Made by a program: the position numbers and the translations under genes. The notes below the pieces were generated by a model. It saw nothing but the letters and a program-made list of their open reading frames with translations, made no database searches and was not told where the DNA came from. Shown here in pieces: positions 34,820 to 38,819 of a stretch of DNA of 38,819 bases. The stretch comes from Verrucomicrobiales bacterium. Lineage in GTDB: Bacteria; Verrucomicrobiota; Verrucomicrobiia; Verrucomicrobiales; DEV007. The stretch spans positions 1 to 38,819 of the forward strand of contig JAPYUT010000037.1 in assembly GCA_029940475.1 (NCBI GenBank), written 5' to 3'. The stretch's first letter is position 1; the number at the start of each line of letters is the position of its first letter.

Positions 34820-37078
34820 ATGTCGCGCAAAGAAAAGAAAAGAATACCCGGTGCAATCGATGAGAAAATCGGAGCGATGCGGCGTGTCGTTCAGCGGTTC
34901 TTTCTTGTCGCCGGATTAAACAGGCTTCTGTTATGCCTGCTTGGAATTTCGGCAGTGGATTTCCTCCTGGATAGCAATTTTCGGATGGATTGGGCCCAAC
35001 GATTTATAACGCTGTTGCTCAGTGCATGTGTCCTTCTGTATATCCTCTGGAAATATTTATTGCTGCCATTGTTCTCGAGGATCAGCGATGATGCTTTATT
35101 GCTGCAGGTGGAAAAGACCGGGAAGGGATTTAATGAAAGCCTGATCAGTGCCCTCGAACTATCGAGGATGGACATGGAGGAAGATGAAAATGTTTCCAGA
35201 GGAATGGTGCGGCAGACCATTGAGATGGGAACGACGGCCAGTGACAACATTGAGCTTGCCGCTGTTTTCCGTGTTGGCAGGATGTGGTTCAATGTGATTG
35301 TTTTTGCTGTGCTGCTAACCGGGTTTGCAGGCCTTTGTATCGGCAGCGTTACCACCAAAGCCCTGGGTACTTGGTTTAACCGCAATGTGATGCTGGGGGA
35401 TGAGCAGTGGCCGCAGGATTATTTCTTGGACATTGTAGGAGTGAAGAAGGGGGAATTGCGAATTCCCAGAGGTGACGACTGGGTAATTAAGGCGGTGGTG
35501 CGCAAGGGTCATCGTTCGCTTCCGGAGAAGGTGGAGGTGGAATTTAAGACTGCCGGCAGCCGGCGCAGTGAGTCGATGTCTTCCAACTCTCAGGGCGATG
35601 AATTTCGTGGTGAGTTGCGCAATGTGCTAGAGCCTTTCGATTTCAGGGTAATCAGCAGGGAGGCGCAAACCGACTGGATAAAGATTAAGCTGCTCAGTAG
35701 ACCTAAGATAAGCAGGCTTGCCCTTGTTGCGGTGGAACCTGATTATACCGGGGAGGGAGAGCGAACACTGCCGGTGGGGGCCAGTCCCTATTATCTGCTT
35801 AGCGGGACTAGCCTTAAGATTGAGGGATCCAGTGACAAATTACTTAATTCAGCTTGGCTCATGAGCGGTGAAATTCGCCATGAACTGAGTGTCGAGGGGA
35901 TGGAATTTTCCGGTGAAATTTCAGCACAGGGCATAGTGGGAGCAAGCTATCTTTTGCAGATAGAAGACCGGGAAAAAATTGAAATCCCCGACAGGGAAGG
36001 TGTCGGTGGACTTGGCTCCAGAGACCCTTCGCGTTTCAAGATAAAGCTCAAGAACGATCATAAACCCCGGATTAGGGTAGCGCTCAAGGGAGTTAGCGGC
36101 ATGGTGGTTCCGGGAGCAAGGCTGCCTTTTGAGGGATTGATCGAAGATGACTACGCTGTTGATTCTGCGGAGATCATCTATACCTGGAAACAGGACAACA
36201 GTGAACGCGAAGAGGCTCAGGGTGTGCTTCAACTCGAAGCTGCGGCTGCGTTCATCGGGAAAGCACAGTTGCCACTGGATGAGGCGATTGAACTCGGGCC
36301 ACTGGAGGTTCCCGTGAATTCCCGGTTGGGTTTGCAATTCAGGGCGTCAGATAATGACAGTGTTGCAGGGCCAAAGATCGGGTTATCAACAAAGATTCTC
36401 CTGCGGGTAGTCGAGGAGTCGGAATTGCGGACCGATTTATTGAGGAGGGAGAAGGAACAGCGACAGGTTCTCTCGGAGATGATCAAGAAACAGGATTTGT
36501 TGCTTACTGATACAGCCGCGCTTGCCGCAGAGTGCAGGGAAATAAAGGCGCTGGATCCTTCCCAGCGTGAACGTCTCGTTGGCTTGCAGAAGCGTCAAAA
36601 GCTCATGGGCTCGAACTTGAAGCCGATTGTCTTGCGATTGAAGGGGATGTTGCAGGAAATTATCAATAACCGCCTTGAGGAAGAGGATGGCATACTGAAG
36701 GCCCGGCTCAAGGGAAGGGTGATTACTCCACTGGCCGGGTTACAGCAGGGGGCTATACCTTCAGCTGCGGTGGGACTTGACGCGGCCAGGAGGATTGCCG
36801 GTACTGAGCAGCGTAATGCGGCTTTTGCCGTAGTTGAAGAAGCGCAGCGCAATGCCATTGAGATAATGCGTGAGGTGATTGTCCATATGGTTCGTAATGA
36901 AGGTTACCAGCAGGCGGTAAACCTGCTTTATGAAATTCAGCATGCACAGGAACGTATGCGAGTGATGACAAAAAAGGCCAAGGAGGAAGCCCTTAATAAG
37001 GTATTACGTGACAATAATAGGTCGTCAGAGCTTAATGAAGGATCGGGTGAGAAAGAAAGGGGCAAAGCAAACCGTTAA
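34820..37078 (+). CDS. DUF4175-like membrane protein with C-terminal coiled coil
   Basis: This 752-residue protein starts at ATG 34820, with AAGGA 9 bases upstream; an earlier in-frame ATG at 34766 lies inside the vWA gene. Three TMs are clear (about 25-50, 61-85 and 154-175), with a cytoplasmic segment LLLQVEKTGKGFNESLISALELS between TM2 and TM3. A long periplasmic beta-rich domain follows (VVRKGHRSLPEKVEVEFK, PDYTGEGERTL), then FEGLIEDDYAVDSAEI and a C-terminal coiled coil (about 530-740) with a Lys/Glu-rich end. The pattern matches the N-terminal and middle parts of DUF4175 proteins of alphaproteobacteria and PVC bacteria. The Gln-rich C-terminal part of such proteins may be supplied by the separate next gene. 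Confidence 0.8.
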   Translation: MSRKEKKRIPGAIDEKIGAMRRVVQRFFLVAGLNRLLLCLLGISAVDFLLDSNFRMDWAQRFITLLLSACVLLYILWKYLLLPLFSRISDDALLLQVEKTGKGFNESLISALELSRMDMEEDENVSRGMVRQTIEMGTTASDNIELAAVFRVGRMWFNVIVFAVLLTGFAGLCIGSVTTKALGTWFNRNVMLGDEQWPQDYFLDIVGVKKGELRIPRGDDWVIKAVVRKGHRSLPEKVEVEFKTAGSRRSESMSSNSQGDEFRGELRNVLEPFDFRVISREAQTDWIKIKLLSRPKISRLALVAVEPDYTGEGERTLPVGASPYYLLSGTSLKIEGSSDKLLNSAWLMSGEIRHELSVEGMEFSGEISAQGIVGASYLLQIEDREKIEIPDREGVGGLGSRDPSRFKIKLKNDHKPRIRVALKGVSGMVVPGARLPFEGLIEDDYAVDSAEIIYTWKQDNSEREEAQGVLQLEAAAAFIGKAQLPLDEAIELGPLEVPVNSRLGLQFRASDNDSVAGPKIGLSTKILLRVVEESELRTDLLRREKEQRQVLSEMIKKQDLLLTDTAALAAECREIKALDPSQRERLVGLQKRQKLMGSNLKPIVLRLKGMLQEIINNRLEEEDGILKARLKGRVITPLAGLQQGAIPSAAVGLDAARRIAGTEQRNAAFAVVEEAQRNAIEIMREVIVHMVRNEGYQQAVNLLYEIQHAQERMRVMTKKAKEEALNKVLRDNNRSSELNEGSGEKERGKANR

Positions 37079-37095
37079 GAAGGAGCAAAAGCATC

Positions 37096-38819
37096 ATGAA
37101 AATACTTATCATCCTATCAATATCCGGAATTTTGCCACTGATATTGTTGCCGGAAATGGGCACAGCCTTTGAAGTGGAGGGACCTGCGAACGGAATTGTA
37201 CCTTCAGGGGAAATCAAGGAAAGCCCTCTGGGAATTCGGCAGCAGCGTATTAAACGGATGGTTGTGGATCTTGAGCGACAGTTCACTGAACTTGCGCGCG
37301 CTTTACAAAAAGATTATCCGGAACAGGCGGAGAAGTTGGTTGATGCATTCAAGACATCCAAGGAAATGCTTCTTGAGAAGCGTATGGACGAGATTACTGA
37401 GATGCTTGATTTGTCCAAGCTTGATACTGCAGGGGAGCAGCAGGAGAAGACAGTGGATGACGTGAAGAGTCTCATTGAGCTTTTGTTAAAGGATGATGAT
37501 GAGGAGAATCGGCTGAAAAAGGAAATCGAGAAACTTGAGCAATGGAAGGAGGCTCTCGACAAACTCATAGAGGATGAGGGAAATTTGAAGGAGGAGAGTG
37601 ACATTCATGCTGATAAGGATGATGCCTTGGCCAACCTGAACAGCCAAATTGAGCGGCTTGAAAATCTTATTGATCGTCAAGGCAATCTCAAGAAGGAGAC
37701 CGGGGAAGAGACGTCAAAGGGGATAGACGGACTTGACCGGGTTGCAGAGCAACAGGAGAAACTTCGCAAGGAGACCGAAGAGTTGCGTGAGGAGGTTGAA
37801 AAAGGTCCTGCAGGCAGTGCCCAAAAGGATGAGCAGGGTGGCGAGCAGGGCGGCGAGCAGGGCGGCGAGCAAGCCCCGCCTGATTCGGGTCAGCTTTCGC
37901 AGAAGCCCGGAGCTGAGTCACTTAGGAATGCTGAAGAGAGCCAGAAAGGGGCTGAAAAACGACTTACTGAAGGCAAGGGAAGGCAGGCTGGGGAGGCTGA
38001 ACAGCAAGCGCTTGAGAACCTTAATAAGGCACTGGAGGAACTAAAGAATGAGCGGGATCGGATTGCAGGAATTTCACCTGAAGATCTCGAGCAGCTTGGC
38101 CAGGAGCAGAAGGATACTGCCGGGGAGACTGGGGAGTTGGCAGAGAAGATGGGGCAATCTGCGGCAGGCTCACCTGAAGATTCCGGTCAACAGGAGGATC
38201 CATTAAAGCAGGGACAGGAGCGTGCCAGGGAGGCGGTTGAGAGCGGTAAGAGTAAAATGGACAAGGCTGCGGGAAGTCTTGCTAAAGGTAAGCCTGGGGG
38301 TGCTGCGCAAGATCAACAAGGGGCTCTTGAGGACTTGGAACGTGCACGACAAGAGGTGGAGCAACAACTTGAAGAGTTGCGTCAGGATCAGCAGATGGAG
38401 GCTCTTGTGCAGCTGGAGCAGATTTTCCGTGAGATGCTTGTAAAACAGAAAGATGCAAGTGTCGTAACACTGACTGTTGATGAGAATCGGGACGGGCAGA
38501 ATGATCGGCTTAAGCGGGCGGAGCGCATTGAATTACGTGGCGTGGCAGTGGTGGAACGGGAACTCTCCGAGAAGGCGGAAGAGGCTGAAGCGTTGCTTGT
38601 CGATGAAGGCACGAGTGTTGTTGTGCGCAACGTGGTGGAGGGGATGAAGCATGATTTGTCAGCAATTGCCGAACTGCTGGACGACCAGGACACGGGTAAA
38701 TTTGTGCAGCGCTCCCAGAAGGAAGTGGAAATGACGCTTCATGAATTGATTGATGCGGTTCAGATTGCGCAGCAGATGCAGCAACAGCAGCAACAGCAGC
38801 AACAACAGCAGCAACAACA
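37096..38819 (+). CDS. Secreted coiled-coil, Gln/Glu-rich protein (partial, runs off right edge)
   Basis: An open frame starts at ATG 37096, with GAAGGAGC ending 9 bases upstream, and stays open to the window end (574 codons, no stop). A signal peptide (about 1-27: basic start, ILIILSISGILPLILLP, then MGTAFE) is followed by almost continuous charged heptad-like helix rich in Glu, Lys, Gln and Leu. There is a threefold EQGG repeat at about 246-259, more Glu/Gln/Gly sequence to about 440, and a pure CAG/CAA Gln run at the end. No catalytic motif is visible. It resembles the long Gln-rich coiled-coil C-terminus found in DUF4175 proteins and follows the DUF4175-like gene by 17 bases. It is likely a periplasmic rod or linker for this system. 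Confidence 0.8.
   Translation, partial: MKILIILSISGILPLILLPEMGTAFEVEGPANGIVPSGEIKESPLGIRQQRIKRMVVDLERQFTELARALQKDYPEQAEKLVDAFKTSKEMLLEKRMDEITEMLDLSKLDTAGEQQEKTVDDVKSLIELLLKDDDEENRLKKEIEKLEQWKEALDKLIEDEGNLKEESDIHADKDDALANLNSQIERLENLIDRQGNLKKETGEETSKGIDGLDRVAEQQEKLRKETEELREEVEKGPAGSAQKDEQGGEQGGEQGGEQAPPDSGQLSQKPGAESLRNAEESQKGAEKRLTEGKGRQAGEAEQQALENLNKALEELKNERDRIAGISPEDLEQLGQEQKDTAGETGELAEKMGQSAAGSPEDSGQQEDPLKQGQERAREAVESGKSKMDKAAGSLAKGKPGGAAQDQQGALEDLERARQEVEQQLEELRQDQQMEALVQLEQIFREMLVKQKDASVVTLTVDENRDGQNDRLKRAERIELRGVAVVERELSEKAEEAEALLVDEGTSVVVRNVVEGMKHDLSAIAELLDDQDTGKFVQRSQKEVEMTLHELIDAVQIAQQMQQQQQQQQQQQQQ
37831..37872 (+). repeat. 12-base tandem repeat encoding Glu-Gln-Gly-Gly
   Basis: GAGCAGGGYGGC occurs three times in register (37831, 37843, 37855), followed by a degenerate fourth start GAGCAAGCC. 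It encodes (EQGG)3-EQ, a flexible break within the coiled-coil protein. Confidence 0.85.
38770..38819 (+). repeat. CAG/CAA polyglutamine tract at the window edge
   Basis: From 38770 the frame reads Gln-Gln-Met and then an uninterrupted series of CAG and CAA codons to the last base. Mixed codons suggest selection for Gln rather than simple triplet slippage alone. Its full length lies beyond the window. Confidence 0.85.

Noticed and set aside
37831..38819. CRISPR array or mobile-element repeat at the right end
   Set aside because: The repeats are short, in frame and code for EQGG and Gln runs; there are no spacers or transposase features.

Overview
The window suggests a member of the Verrucomicrobiota (PVC superphylum), possibly Opitutae-like. 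Four things point there: a PEP-CTERM protein with a Pro-Glu-Pro / hydrophobic / Arg-rich tail; a very large lipoprotein of FG-GAP repeats and ASPIC/UnbV domains; the run nusA-infB-rbfA-DHH-truB-ribF; and long MoxR/DUF58/BatA and GldA/F/G clusters of the kind common in Verrucomicrobiota and Planctomycetota. The phylum call is inference; no 16S gene is present. Genes are densely packed and no gap between genes exceeds 300 bases.

Layout. (1) 1-7,070, plus strand: separately spaced accessory genes, namely an AGE-family sugar epimerase/isomerase, a PEP-CTERM protein, a 1,250-residue double-propeller lipoprotein and a TPR protein. (2) 7,100-9,851, minus strand: tRNA-Arg(TCT) and a tight three-gene operon (haem-oxygenase-like diiron oxidase, SAM methyltransferase, Fe(II)/2-oxoglutarate dioxygenase) that looks like a small tailoring pathway of unknown product. 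(3) 9,883-17,485, plus strand: chromosome segregation and information-processing genes scpA, nusA, infB, rbfA, an nrnA-like DHH gene, truB and ribF. A terminator-like hairpin sits in the nusA leader, and rimP is not at its usual place. (4) 17,567-18,319, minus strand: exonuclease III. (5) 18,469-23,789, plus strand: an ABC-2 system of GldA-like ATPase, GldF-like permease, GldG-like auxiliary protein and a DUF4340 protein. (6) 23,977-38,819, plus strand: MoxR ATPase, DUF58, BatA-type vWA protein, PQQ-propeller protein, Tat-signal alpha/alpha-toroid protein, a second membrane vWA protein, a DUF4175-like membrane protein and a secreted coiled-coil/Gln-rich protein cut by the window edge.

Region 6 is the best candidate for a little-understood system. 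It combines a cytoplasmic AAA+ ATPase, three vWA-type proteins with visible metal-site motifs, two exported repeat scaffolds (propeller and toroid) and two coiled-coil envelope proteins in one compact co-directional array, directly downstream of a Gld-type ABC system. The likely theme is ATP-driven assembly, quality control or mechanical organisation at the cell envelope. The families are known, but this combination has no assigned function that I can name. The second candidate is the diiron oxidase/methyltransferase/dioxygenase operon of region 2.
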